Shown here: positions 15,101 through 30,100 of the stretch, in pieces
Layout: each line of letters starts with the position of its first letter
Numbering within the stretch: the stretch's first letter is position 1
Assembly: GCA_002633005.1 (NCBI GenBank)
Contig: NMRA01000028.1
Span: 1,616,177 to 1,680,176 of the forward strand
Reading direction: 5' to 3'
From: Phoronis australis
Taxonomy: Eukaryota > Phoronida > Phoronidae
DNA length: 64,000 bases
Program-made: the position numbers and the translations under genes
The notes under the pieces: generated by a model
Told to the model about the DNA's origin: nothing
Database searches by the model: none
The model's input: the letters and a program-made list of their open reading frames with translations, nothing else

Positions 15101-18100
15101 ATGTCATTGTCATTGCAATTTTGTGTTTTGTTTTATCTAATTTCAGGCATCGGATGAAGACAAAGGGGACTTTGGGGTGATAAAGTATTCCATAAAGGGT
15201 TCATCTGCAGACCTGTAAGTGTGTATGTTATTGTGTCACCCTAAAGCTACTGTCGTGACTAACTGTAAGACACCATCAGTTATTTAACTCAGTTTTTGGC
15301 CACAATAATATTAAAAACCGGACGATCGCCACACAAATAAAAAAGTTCATGTTCAATTCAACATTTCGTCTTTTCATTAGACATCTTCAGGCTCATATTT
15401 ACAACAATTCAGGACAACAAGTGCCAACATACAGCTCAGGTAACATCCATAGAGCGAAGTGAGAGATACATAGAATATAGTCAGTAGCTGGTCATCACCA
15501 TAGTTGCAGGGTCACTTAGCTCTACATAAGTTATTGCCTGCCGTAACTTGAAGTTACCGTAAAGCGTTCTTCACTAGAATTTATGATTATCGCAAATGAC
15601 AAACTTGAAGCAACTTTAGGTGACCTTAATGGGCGGCGCACCATAGGGGGCTGGGGGGGGCTATTAATCCCCCATTTTTTTCAGTGCTACGCCGCACATG
15701 GTCTACAGCCGCTACACCACTTTCTTCATAATTTTCAAATATCAGTGTGAAAAATCCGCATTTAGGTAACACGACAATTTATTAATTCCCAAATAATCAT
15801 TTAAAAATGAAATTAAATGCATTGTTTCCAAAGATAATATAAAATTATGTACTTTTACTTTCACCTAAGTTAGTATTTTTCAGCCAAGTGTCCCAGGTGG
15901 GTCGCCTGTACATAACGCATACAATGCTATATAATTTGTTTGTCAGAATAGCCAATGCATGTCTTTGTGAATAAACTAAACATTAGTAGCCTTAAGAGGC
16001 TATAACTATTACTATATAATTTGTTTGTCAGAATAGCCAATGCATGTCTTTGTGAATAAACTAAACATTAGTAGCCTTAAGAGGCTATAACTATTACTAT
16101 GTATTTTTGAATTAGATGTGAACACGTTATCTTGTAAAAAAGATAAATGGCATTATGTGATTTACGAACAACTAAAGGAAATTTTTGGTGAAAATTGTCT
16201 TTAAAATGGATAATACGTTAAAGCCGTAATAGGTAACGATGTCACAATCACTAAGTTTGATAATGAATAAAACTTGCCAGGTGTCATAGCGGCATGACTG
16301 ACTGACATTGTACATTCACATGCGGAATATCATGCAGAGCCATAGAAATAAAGCTCTATTGGCAAAAATGACATTTGTATAGTTATTACATGCTTTCAAG
16401 AAGAAACAGCTAATTTGTGTGAGGTACCAGGCTTGTCAGTTCTAATGGAATTCAAATGCCGCAAGACAACAAAACTCTATACATAAAGGTGTTAAGAGAA
16501 CCAGAATTATCCTTGCATGTGCTACCTCGTCAGCGAGCCGTTTCCCCCAGTTGCATTTGCGCCTAAGCTCCTCACTTAAAGTGTACACAACATGACTCTA
16601 GTACCTCAAAATAAATTTTATTATTATATCTTACTTGATTTCAGTGCCTTTAGTGCACAGCTCATAAAGAAACACGTAAAAATTGAAAAGAATAATAATT
16701 ATGTACAACGTCATGGGTTGAACCCAAGCCGCTCGGCACACTGTTCGGATCAGCAACTAAGTGTATAGAGTGAAGTGAAAGTAAAGTATATTTAGCGTCA
16801 AGAAGATTCGTAGAGGGATGAAAAGATGTGTTTGCGGAGGCTGCAGCAACAGCAGTCAGACGGAGAACGTCTCGGTGTTCCGAAGGACGCCAAAGTTGCA
16901 CAGCAGTGGCATCGCTTCGTGCGCCGAACGAGGGTGTGGGACCTCAGCGTGGACCAAGCGATTCTGTCTGGGGCCACTCTGTGTTCTGCCCACTTTGAGG
17001 TGTCGTGTTTCGACTCCAATCAGAGGAGGTGTTACGATGAAGGCCTGGTTCAATAAAGGACAATATTTACTATTCAGAAACATCGGCTCTTTATTCAGGA
17101 TTGTGTGTTGGGTGACTGGGTTGACTGGCCGAGCGCGAGGCCGCTTCTCTCGCGGGAGGATCCAGTTTGTAAGGCCTCAAAGTAGAAAAGTACGCAGCTG
17201 AAAACATATCAAACTCGTTCTCGCTTTCGTGCAACCCCATTTCGTCAACCTGGCCACCATTCTCGTACGTTTCTTCATAGTATTTGTTCATTTCTTGCTC
17301 ATAATCGTTGCTTTCAAATTCCCTACTCTCCGCCGTTGTTCAATGCTAGTCGCTGATCTCTTGTGTTCAACCCATGATGTCACATGGCGGGAAATGTGAA
17401 AATTGGCAAAATTGAAAGAGAAATCAAAATTTAGAGCTAATTACACAAAATAATCATGGATTTGGCTAAATTTTACGTCATACATTTAGTCGGTGGCCAC
17501 CGGTAATTCGAAATGTGCAAAAATCCATGGTGTGTACTGTTTAAGCGCTAATTCACAATTAGGAGCTTGGGCTCAGTTGCTGGGAGTTACGTTACTGTAA
17601 CGCAGTTGATCCAAGAAATTCTTAGAAAATCCCAATTTTGTTCTGATGTGAGTGCATGAGTCTGAAAATGCTTGTACATGCTAATGAAGTAATAATAACA
17701 ATAACAATAACACTACAATAATTATATAAATAGTATTAACAATTATACTACTGATTAAATAAAAGTCTGTGACAAAAGCAGTGGTAATACAAATGAAAGT
17801 GATGATGATGATATTAATGATAATAGTTGTAATAATAATAATAACCAATAATAATAATCGTAATAGTGGCAAACTCAACAATATTATTAACATTTCCTAT
17901 AAACTATAACAAATTCATCAAATAGTAATTGTACATCACGACTTACACTTCAGATATAAGCGGTGCTAAGGTGAGCTTGAGGCCACCACGGAATTTTGTT
18001 AATTTATATGGTAGTCCTAAGAAAGCCTTAGCAAAATAAAAAAGTGAAATTGCGATTTTAATCACCCAAATGTAAGCCTGTCAAATAATAAGGGAAGCTG

Positions 18101-21100
18101 CCTTTTTTGTCATATTGCGTCACAGTGAGATCCCAGCACAAACAGGCCAGTAATAGTTGTATTGAATGGGGCTTTGAATAGAACATCATTGGGTGCATGT
18201 ATTATTTGCAGCTGTTTGAATTAAAATGTGTTTCTCGCGGTGACATTGATGAAAGTAAGCCAATACGCCTAACAGTTCATTACATTTGGCAATTTATGGA
18301 ACTAGTGTGCTCAGGCGTATGCTCTTAACATACTGTAGGAACCAAATTTACAAGTGTTGCCATTCAAGATAGGCTTTAAGGTGGCTTTGAGTTAGTCACC
18401 TCTGATCTATATGTCTGAGATGAGCAGTGGAGTTTAAAGGATATCATGTATTGGCATGTTGTCCTCATGGTTCAGTTTTATCTGAGATCTGAAAGATAAA
18501 ACATTTGCTGATTTCTTAATGTCGCTCACTTTATGGCCATTTTTGTGTGGTTGAGCTGTTGCGAGGCATGTGTCAGAACGTTATTCAGAAGACATGTCCA
18601 AGATATTGAATCAAGTTAATGAATTGCAGACACCATGGTGTGTTTAAGGAAACATTGAAATGCTATACTTCTTTTGTCAAATTTCAGTGTCCTTAACTCA
18701 TAACTGAATTGTTTGGTTGGTCTTTGTAACTGATGTGACTTGTTTCCTTCAGATTTCGTATAAATAACTCAACTGGAGCCTTATACACTAACGCAGAGTT
18801 TGATGCCGAGAAGATAAATATCTATTACATCAATATACAAGCACTCGATGGTGGTGGGTCACGTGGCTTCACTTCAGTGTCCATAAAGATACTGGATGAG
18901 AACGATGAGGCACCTAAATTTAGACGAAACCAATACAAGGGAGCAATTGCTGAAACAGACACGGACAGATTTGTTCTTCAGGTTGAGGTATGCTTGCTAA
19001 ACGAGTATCTTGAAATGGGTTGTTTGTTTTTATAGTGGCTGTCCCTGTTTTAGTGGGCTGTCTTATATTATGGGTGTTTTAAGAAGGTCCTGCTTTACAA
19101 TTGTTCAATAACAAATGGGAGACTTTCAGAAAACAATGATGATGAGGAGATGGTGAATCTTGATGCCACCTGGAAGATACTTCTTTGCTCTTGGTTGCAT
19201 GGAGGTACACGCTTGACTTTGTAGAAGGTCTGTTATACTGTGTAGTAACCGTGACAGATGTAATCCGTTTTTCGGTCATCATGGCCAGTTTTGCCAGTAA
19301 TACCTACTGGTCACAAAATTCTAGTTGAAGAGTATTTTAGCTTACTTACCTCTTAATTCCTCTTCTCCGCATTCGCAGAAGGCTACTTTGAAGATGAATA
19401 CAGCTTCTGCCCAGCTGTCATGTTGGCGGAATTCTGGGTCATTTAGTTTGAAAACCTTTGCAGCGTTCTGTGTTCAATTAGACATGTTGTGTTTAAACGT
19501 CAGCAAAGTTGCCGTCTCGTTCTGTCGCGGCCAGCATTATCCAGTCCCACATTGTCTGCCGTTGTATTGTTACTTGGAACCTTTACCTTTTCTGTGATAC
19601 TTGCCCTGTTGATTTTAAACTTTGCAGCTACAAACCTGCTTTCTGCCAAATACCTTGCCTTTTATTAATGCTAAAAATAAGCTAAACAAGTGGCCTTGAC
19701 CTGACGAGTTAATGTATGCGCCAAGCATGGTTATGTGTCATACGTTTCTCAGCTCTTATCAAGCTCAGAAATGGCATCAAATTCACAACTAGTTTATTTA
19801 TAACCATAAGAGACTCAAATAAAAATAATTATCTTTTATGTCAAAAGGCTAGTTTATATCCCTTTAAGAGCACATACTTTGCAACTGCACAAACTATCGT
19901 ATCTCTTAATTTGCGACAGAGCTTTGAAGCACAAAATGCCTTGCTTTGAAAAACAACATGCAAGGACGACTTTAAGTTGCTTTAGTAAACACAGTACTTA
20001 CCTTATGATATCATTAACAAATAATTATTTGCATTCAGTGACTCATCAATATCACAATGTCTACCAACCTCATCAGTGTGGGTCTCGACACTGTTATCTT
20101 TTGCCGTGATTATCTTCTGCACTGTTGTCATTGTCGAATTACAGAGAATGGATTCCCATTGACACGGTGACATTCTGTGACGAAGTTGCCTAAAATTCTG
20201 TGGCATTTTGTGACATTTTGAGAATGAATTGTGTGACAAAATTTGAGCCAAGTAATTAGTTTTTAGTGTTTTGTTGTGTTTACAGTTATTTCATGCTGCA
20301 TCAAGTGGAGGTTCTCAAACTATAAAATTGTGGAATTAATTGTTATCAGTGTGAAATATTGTGTCTCAAATACCTGCCAAAAGCAAAGTTGATTTGACTT
20401 ATACATGCAAAAAGCACCAAAAAATGTTTTATAATTGAGAGCTTCGACAAATTGTGACTTCTCTTTGAAACTGCGTACAATTTTATTCTCAGAGTTTCAT
20501 CACTGCCCACTTCTTGGGGTGGGGTACCATCTGACTCCCGTACTCTGAAGACTTGTTCAAAACCATATCTGCACCCATTTGCTTATTGGTTCTATTGTTG
20601 TGGTTTGTGCTTGGAAGTTCTGCACAAACTTTTGTAATTTATATTTTACAACAGTATGTGCAATCCTCAAATCACAAATTTTCTAAACAAAAAATTATTG
20701 TTGTTTATACTTCGAAGATCTTCAGAAAATGTTGAAATTTGAGGAGTGCGATAGTCTGTACAGCTACAAAAGTTTGTGATCTTTTAAAGACCTTTAAAGT
20801 GCTTGGGTCTTTTTTGTTGTATGTATTAGTTTATTTTATTTTAACAATAGGTATATTGTATTGACTATGCTCACCATTTAAGCAATATTAAATGAGAATT
20901 CTGGAATTTTGGAATGTTATGCTTTTTTGTTTTTAGGCAACCGACGGAGATGCAACAAAAGAAAATTCTGGCATTAATTACACTGTAAACCAAGGAGCAT
21001 TCTCTGACCACTTCAATGTCACTGCAGCTGGCAATATCTTTGTCATCAAACCCATCGACCGAGAAAATGATACTTTAGCCGAGTTAGATGGGGTCATCAC

Positions 21101-24100
21101 TCTGGTTATTACTGCTCATGATACTGGTCGTCCCAGTCTGAAGAGCAGCGTAAATGTATCTATCAGAGTTCAGGTAACCAAACTCATTCTCTACACTGTT
21201 ATGTTATACTTTTGGAAATGTAACTTTTTGCCTGCCAAAAATGTGTGTGTTTAGACCCAGGATTCTCTTTTTTGTACAATCTTTTGTACATGCACATGCT
21301 TCAGGCAGCATTTTTGTCAGTCATTCATTCAGTCTGAGTATTTGTCTTTTTAGAGTTAGATAACCTTGATTCATCCTTCATTCATGTGCTATCTCAAGTT
21401 TTTGTATTTAATTTAGTTTTTGTATTAGGGACTAAGCTTAAATGCGCATATCTTGAGCTGATTGTTTTCCATTTTTTTGTTTATTTTTGATAGTTTTCAT
21501 TAAATAGCTAATTCCCATACACCTTAACATTTGTCATATTGTAAGAATTGCTTAACATTTGAAAATTTTCTTCTTCGGCTCTACTCGAGTGTACCTTATA
21601 AGCATTCATGCCCCTAGTTGTGGATATAGTACCTGATTGACACGCAGGTTCCATGACGCAAATTTGCGTGGATGTGATGAATGTGGTGTATGTAGCCATT
21701 AGAATGGTGGGATTCTGAAAGAGCCCTTGAAAAGTTGTGCAAAACGCAAATGATAGTTTAGAAAACACACTCTTATTGACATTTCACCTTGGTGATGTGT
21801 GTCTTAAGGAATTTGGACATGTTCTTACCTATCGCTTTTGGTAATATTCACTTATAAAACATGGGATAGGTCACATACACTATACAGCATTAAATTTGTA
21901 TTTCCTGTTTTCGTGAATTAATGCTTTTACTGGGTTTTATTAATTTTTTAGATAATATGCCTGGGTAAATAAAGCTTCCCAAAATGTCTACAAAACTATA
22001 AAATTTTAGCATTTTGGAGAACAGGACACTAAACACAGAATCTGAAAGCCATTTCTCAATATGGTGTTCCGAAGTTTGCCAATTTTGAACTTTTTCGTAG
22101 AGACCTGAATAACCTGAACAGTAACACTTTTACGTAACTGAAAAGACCTGATGCTGCAGTAAAGCTCCAAAGGTTCACATTGCTGAAGGCTGACATCTAG
22201 CGGCAAAAGAAGAAAATTGATGCTTAGGTGAAAGATTTTTGAATACGGGCTTGCTGTGTTCATCCCAGTCAATAGATTTAATTTGTACGTCATGCTAAGC
22301 GTGGTGCTTATGCTTGGGTATAGTGTACTCTGGGTTGGGTTGGAAAAATTAGTGCTAAATTGGATGAGTGTACGTAGTATTCATTAGAGGAAGCTGGTGA
22401 TGGACACCCACTTCTAGTTATCAATAGTTATGGCAGGTCCAAAATGATGAAGAAAGTGAAACTTATCTAATGATTCTCATTTCAGGATGAAAATGACAAT
22501 GCACCCGTTTTTAACAAGCATGTGTATAGTGCATCATTCTATGAGAACAGAACAGAAGGTAATTTGTATGGAGTCAACGTTCTTCAACAGCTTTTTTGCT
22601 AATAATAGGATTGGACTTCAGATACCTGCCTACCTTCATTTCGAACATTCACCTTTTTGAGATATTTTTTAGATATTAAATTTTAACCCACGAAACTATT
22701 TTTAGTATCCTTTGTTGTGGCAGAAATTTCTTATCTGCCCAAGCACATATTGTGGAGTAAGGCAGCAGCCTGATGAGTGTCAATAGTTTGTGAAAGATTT
22801 GGCTTTTTCCACCTTGTATTAACAAACTGTTTTCTGTTCAGGTTTTGTTGTGCATGTTAATGCCAGTGATGGTGATGCCAGTGGCAGCAACAAAGAGTTG
22901 ATTTACCGTATCTCCAGCCCGTGTAGTGACATGTTTACCATTGATGATAATCAAAACATAGCAATTATCAAAAATAGCAAGTTTGACTATGAAAAGAAGC
23001 CTGTGTACAAATGCCTTGTTAAAGTGTATGACAAGGGAGTGCCTCAGCTGGAGGGTAACTGCACTGTAGTAATCAGGCTGTTGGATGTGAATGACGAAAA
23101 GCCAACATTTAACAAGACCAGCTATTCCACCCGTGTTCAGGAAAATGCCACAACTGGTAGCTTGGTGTTTAAATTTACTGCTACTGACCCTGATACGGAC
23201 AGTCAACTTGAGTATGAGCTTGTGAAAGGCGAGACATCCGCTGTGGCCAACCCTGTAGGTGTCCCGTTGACTGACGTTTACAAATCGTGGTTTGACATTA
23301 ACCCCTTGACCGGAGAGCTGTCGGTGAATAATACGCTGGATAGGGAGATGGTGAAAAGTGTCACACTTACTGTACGGGTCACAGACTCTAAAACACCCGA
23401 GACTCAAACAGCAACTGGTGAGCTATATCATGTCTTTCTATTTCATTTAATAAATTCTACATTCAGGTCTCCTTAAAATAAAAGAACAACAGTCACTATA
23501 CATACGAGTTCAACCTAAATGAGCCTCGAAATTCGTTCTAAATGCATGGTTTCAGGTAGTGGGGCCCTCAGCCTACAGACTCATCCATGCTGGTAATTAG
23601 CTTTCCACTATTAAAAAGGGGCCATTCATTCATTAACACCAGATTATGAATATCAAGTGGGCCACTGCAACCACGGGCTTACTTCATGAAACTAGTTTTA
23701 AGGCACAAGTCACATTTTGTATTCACAATGAACAGCGTTTTCCATCAGCTGTAATGCAGACTGAGGTATTATTACAACTGTCGTCAAGCCTTAAATGTTC
23801 ACGAAATGGTCCATAAGCTGTTAATAAAGGCTAGAGATTTTATACCTGAGTGAGTGTTGGACTTGAATTTATGAAAATATCCAAGTCAACTTCATTTGAA
23901 CGCTACGACATGGACCTGAGTTCCAAGCATTGGTATATCATCTCAACCAAAGTGCAGAGAAGCTGAATTTCAAAACAACCCCTTGGTTTGTTTGTCGTGG
24001 AGTACGTGTTTGCTGAAACAAAAAACATTAAACAATAAAGTATATTTCAAGTCTATCGTAAACTTCATAATTGTAAACTAAACCATATATGACTGTTTCA

Positions 24101-27100
24101 AAGCAAGCACAAGTCAGACTGGTATTTATGGCATAGTGGAATGAAGGGTGCATCAGGAAATCAGGCTGTTCAGTGGTATCTTGTAGTGGGACAATGTTTC
24201 TCTTCATCAACTGGGGAAACTGGTGTCGCCGTCTGCCAGGATATCACAGAAATTTGATTTAAGCTCCTATTGTGTTGTACAGGGCAATTACTGTGGTCAC
24301 GCGCACTAGATTTTTGGTTGAAATAAACTGAAATGTCAAGGACAGAAAGTAATAACTTGTTAACACGTTTGGCATATGAAATTGAATTCCTCGTGAAGAA
24401 TTAGCGTATAATCCTTTGGGAAAGAAATATGATAAAAATTGGCCGAAACGCTGCAATAGGTTTATATTTGTTAATTGCAGTTTTGAGTAGGTGCGTATTT
24501 ACATTAAGGTATTCGTTCAGTGTTATATATAATTGTCGTTTGCGTTGTGACATCGGACATAAGACTAAACCTGGTGTTTTACAAAAGAAAGATTGATATG
24601 AGGCCTATGAAAACCGGTATCGTCTGGAATATGGACTAAAGGGTAGTTAAGCGGTAGNAGCACCCGAGACTCAAACAGCAACTGGTGAGCTATATCATGT
24701 CTTTCTATTTCATTTAATAAATTCTACATTCAGGTCACCTTAAAATAAAAACACCAACAGTCACTGTACATACGAGTTCAACCTAAATGAGCCTCGAAAT
24801 TCGTTCTAAATGCATGCTTTCAGGTAGTGGGGCCCTCAGCCTACAGACTCATCCATGCTGGTAATTAGCTTTCCACTATTAAAAAGGGGCCATTCATTCA
24901 TTAAAACCAGATTATGAATATCAAGTCGGCCACTGCAACCACGGGCTTACTTCATGAAACTAGTTTTAGGGCACAAGTCACATTTTGTATTCACAATGAA
25001 CAGCGTTTTCCATCAGCTGTAATGCAGACTGAGATATTATTACAATTGTCGTCAAGCCTTAAATGTTCACGAAATGGGCCATAAGCTGTTAATAATAGCG
25101 AAAAGGCTAGAGATTTTATACCTGAGTTAGTGTTGGACTTGAATTTATGAAAATATCCAAGTCAACTTCATTTGAACACTACGACATGGACCTGAGTTCC
25201 AAGCATTGGTATATCATCTCAACCAAAGTGCAGAGAAGCTGAGTTTTAAAACAACCCCTTGGTTTGTTTGTCGTTGAGTACGTGTTTGCTGAAACAAAAA
25301 ACATTAAACAATAAACTATATTTCAAGTATATCCTAAACTTCATAATTGTAAACTAAACCATATATGACTGTTTCAAAGCAAGCACACGTCAGACTGGTA
25401 TTTATGGCATAGTGGAATGAAGGGTGCATCAGGAAATCAGGCTGTTCAGTGGTATCTTGTAGTGGGACAATGTTTCTCTTCATCAACTGGGGAAACTGGT
25501 GTCGCCGTCTGCCAGGATATCACAGAAATTTGATTTAAGCTCCTATTGTGTTGTACAGGGCAATTACTGTGGTCACGCGCACTAGATTTTTGGTTGAAAT
25601 AAACTGAAATGTCAAGGACAGAAAGTAATAACTTGTTAACACGTTTGGCATATGAAATTGAATTCCTCGTGAAGAATTAGCGTATAATCCTTTGGGAAAG
25701 AAATATGATAAAAATTGGCCGAAACGCTGCAATAGGTTTATATTTGTTAATTGCAGTTTTGAGTAGGTGCGTATTTACATTAAGGTATTCGTTCAGTGTT
25801 ATATATAATTGTCGTTTGCGTTGTGACATCGGACATAAGACTAAACCTGGTGTTTTACAAAAGAAAGATTGATATGAGGCCTATGAAAACCGGTATCGTC
25901 TGGAATATGGACTAAAGGGTAGTTAAGCGGTAGTCAGCACACCATCCATTGGCCACATCAAGTGACCTAATGAATATAAGGGAAAAGATTTCTGCCCCCG
26001 GACTGGGACTCAAACCCAGTACCTTCTGCTAACTGTCCATTAGGTTACATGGTGTGACCAACAGATGGCGTGCTGACAGGACTTAAATTGTTTGGTACAT
26101 ATTTTTCGCGCCATATTGAGATTGACATATTCATAACGGGGAGTTAGTTGTGTAAGTGGATGACCTTCAGTACAAATCGCGTTTTAGGCTCAACATAAAA
26201 AGCACAAGAAGTGTTGAACATAAAATGTGAAATCCCAAACTTATTACATGTAATAGCCCATAGACTTACCATAAAGTTTAGTTGATCATTAGTCGACAAT
26301 GTACACTTCCTGTCTGCATATCTGTAGTAAAGTAGAGATTAGAGGAGTTTTATCAGGAGACACCTGGTGAGGAAACTGGGTAGCTCTATGTAGGGATTCA
26401 AACATTCTAGGTGGAAAAAGAAACGTTTTGGACTAGTCCGGAAATGCCCAGTTTCAAATGGCGAAATCAAATTAAACACTGCAGTCATGTTTTCAATAGA
26501 GAGACATTTGTATGGACATGAAAGCATTATTTTAAAGAATCCGATTTGAAAAGTTACCTAAAAACGAGTACGTACTGTTTCATAATTCAGAATAGACAGC
26601 TGGTGCTGTAATCATATGTTTGTACACATACGTCAAGTTTGTTTTGGTTGATCACTCTGTCTGTGAAGCATCGTGGGTGATTTACACCATTCTCATTTGA
26701 CACTGCTTGAGATCATTCTGTGATGTCACTGTTTCTAAGTTATGTATGACTTCTGTAAATTGCAGCTTCGCTCACGATAACATTGATTGACGTCAATGAT
26801 TACACACCCAAGTTCAGAAAGTTAAATCAACCATTGACTTTGTCTGAGAGTAGCCCTGTTGGTACACTGGTAGTGGACCTAGTAGCTGATGATTATGATG
26901 AGGACGACGAGCTAAAATTTCATCTGATAGATAATTCTTCGGGAGTATTCAAGATTGATTCACATTCACAATCACAATCAGGTTTGTATCAATCTCCTTT
27001 TTCACACATTGTAAGGGGTCATGTGGTATTATCATAAAGATTCATTTAAAATTATGTGGGACCTTATCAACAAAGGGGTCATGTGGTATTATCATAAAGA

Positions 27101-30100
27101 TTCATTTAAAGTTATGTGGGACCTTATCAACAAAGGGGTCATGTGGTATTATCATAAAGATTCATTTAAAGTTATGTGGGACCTTATCAACAAAGCTGTG
27201 TATTTATTCTAATATCTACAGAGATATTTTGGGAACAAGGAAAGTGTGTAGAAAAGAATTTTACACCAGTGTGCCATCAGTTGGACCATATGGCCGTGTT
27301 CTTTTAGTAAAATTTGTGGAAATAAAAAGGTAGCCTCCAGAGCTATCCACTGATTTCAATAGCATAACCAAGTTTCCTTTGATATATATATTCAAGGTAA
27401 AATCTCAAAAACACTGTTACAATTTTAATTTTTTTACAGTATGATGGTTACTTTTTTTGTACCACATGGGGTTGCTGTATAGTGCTTAAGTAGTGATATT
27501 TTTTCATTGGTTTGTTGTGGTCATGTGTTTATTTAATAAGCACTAGTCGCTTCTGTTAGGTTTGCTGTGTTTGATAGCCAACGTTGTTTTCCTCAGATGC
27601 TAGTCAGCTCATAAAATTGAATGATGTAAGATGGTTATTGAGATTTGTTTCCCTGGTGTAGGTCACTTTATTCTTTGAATATGTGGGGCAGTGTGACATG
27701 GTCTGGCCTGCTAAACACCTTTATTTTATCTGTTTTAGCTCAAGTCAAACTTAATAAGAATATTGACAGAGAAACTACCAAGCAGCTGACCTTTGTTGCC
27801 CAAGTTCAGGATAAGGCAGGTCATTACAGTACTATAAGAGTTAATGTAACTGTGGAGGATGCCAATGACAATGACCCTGTATTTATTGACTTTAAGTCAC
27901 CAATACATGTGCCGGAGAACAAGGATGCACCGTTTGTTGCTGTAACTGTAAATGCGACGGATAAAGATGAGGACGAGAATGGACGTATCGAGTACTCCTT
28001 GAAACCTGATGGTGTTCCATTCTCTATTAATAAGACCACTGTAAGTTGTAATGGGATTTAGTCATTTTGCTTAATTTAATATTTTGAATGTCTGTAGTGA
28101 TGTATACCAGGTCTGTTCATTATGGTTTTGGCTAAATTAGATTCAACTGCGTAATACATTTGGTTGTTGTGCATTGGCAACTATACTATCAAAATTGCCC
28201 GAGTCTTGGTAGAACAGCCATTGGCATTCTGTTGGTATATATTTTTTCTCTTGTTAAAAATTAAGACCTTACCCAATTGGTTAATAAGGTAATTCTTGTA
28301 TTAAGAATTACTATGTACCGTATTCGCCGTAATAACCGCCCATGCCCCTATAAGCGCCCCCCCACGCGTTTTCAGACTTTGCTAAAATAAGCCCCCAGTC
28401 CATGAACGTGTACGTGCGAAAAATGCCTTACCTACAGTCCTCAAATTTTACAGTAACATCTTCAATTTATTAATAATATCCGAAAGTCCTGAAAAAAATC
28501 ATTGTGGGCAGAATTTGTAGACCACGAGTATTTAGCCGTGACTAGGCCTATGCACTTCAAACTTCCACCATGCCTCAAAACGAACACAAATGCTTTGCTG
28601 ATCTTGCGAGGACCAATGGTCTGGCCATTCAGAACAGACGTAGTGTACTTGTCTACGGGATTGCTTTGTAGATGTTTCCTGCTTTCAACAGGAATCCAAA
28701 TTTCTTTGTACATATGAAAACTGCGAATCGAAGACTAATAAAAAGCATGGCCAGTGTGAAAAGCATGTGGCCAGGAATCGCGCGGTACATACATGAACCT
28801 GTCATCAAAAGACATTAGTCGGGAACTATCCATTCATGAAACGGGTAGCATAGCATCAGCAAGAAATGAATATTGGCACTAATTTCCGACAGTTTCTAAT
28901 ACTATAAAAAATGTTTGTGTTATTTTTAAGATAGATTGTTTGATTAACCATAATTGGTGTTTTTAAGCCAAATATCCGATAAAATGACCACTGACAGTGA
29001 ATGCTTACACACCCTTACACCGATAAATAACTGTTAGATAGTTACGTACGCATCCAGCTACACGGCGACTAATATGGGCCTTACCAAGACAAATGTCGAA
29101 CGTTTTTAGCACATGAGACCAGCAAGTGCTGAATTAAACACGCTCTGGTTTAGGCCTAGATACAATGCACATCTAGCTTGTTAGATTGCGTGGCTCTGGC
29201 CAAAAGACGGTCTCTGCTCTGGCAAATGAACTCTGGTGACACGCATGCGCTCGCTTACTCACAAATGCAAACGAACTTCAAAACAAACGTCACGTGACAA
29301 CAACATGTGTGTTCTTCCAGACATTTTTCTGGTGTTGCTGATCATACATGTAGATGGCACGATGTAGCACAGATTTGTACTTAAACCTGCCGTTAATCTT
29401 GACTCCATGGGAACTTAAAAATCTTAGGAATGCTACTTGGAAAACTTAAGGAGCATTTCAGGTAATTTGTCGAAACTGTATTTTTATTCAAGCATTCAAG
29501 TCGCCATGTCGACGATTGCGAGGCAGTCAGTCGGCGAGTTTTCGCTCTGAGATTTCAGCACAGTTTTCTGTAAAATGATCGTAATTTAGCAGCAAAGTTT
29601 GATAGCAATACACCACCGTTTTGTAGAAAGTCTTTCATAGATTACAGATACGTCACAGAGTGTAAATATGATGAATCTTAGCTTCCGATTTCACCCGTTT
29701 CGGAGACCGGGTTTCAACCGCCTTGGGTTATAATAAGCGCCCCCCCACCGAAACACCCTGGGCGGTTATTACAGCAAATACGGTACTTACAAATGTCCAT
29801 TATTGTGATGCACAAATGGGGACCTGCATGTTCTGCCTCCGTTTTTGTATCTACTCTACCCCTGGGAAGATCTTCATGAGATTTGGAAAATTCATTTCTA
29901 TGAGTTAGGTGGTGCAAGTGTCACTTTTGAACAGTGCACCCTTTAACAACCATGGTCTAAGTACTGTACTCATCTGGGTTACTGCCCCAGGCCCTTACAT
30001 TGATCATCAAAATCAGAAGTGGACGTTAAGTTGAGTTTGGCATGTAAACATGGAATTTTTGAGGTGTCGGGGATTCGTGTTTTCCCGAAGTGTTTATTCG

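Noticed and set aside
17681-17893. Ile/Leu-rich 70-codon frame resembling a membrane protein
   Set aside because: Comes from the AAT-rich low-complexity tract.
22838-23407. 189-codon - strand frame
   Set aside because: Antisense shadow of cadherin exon 12.
24259-25732. Two identical 65-codon - strand frames
   Set aside because: They are the same sequence in the two tandem copies, intronic, with no motif.
26000-26060. Functional tRNA gene
   Set aside because: Only box-like segments; no cloverleaf or acceptor stem could be built.
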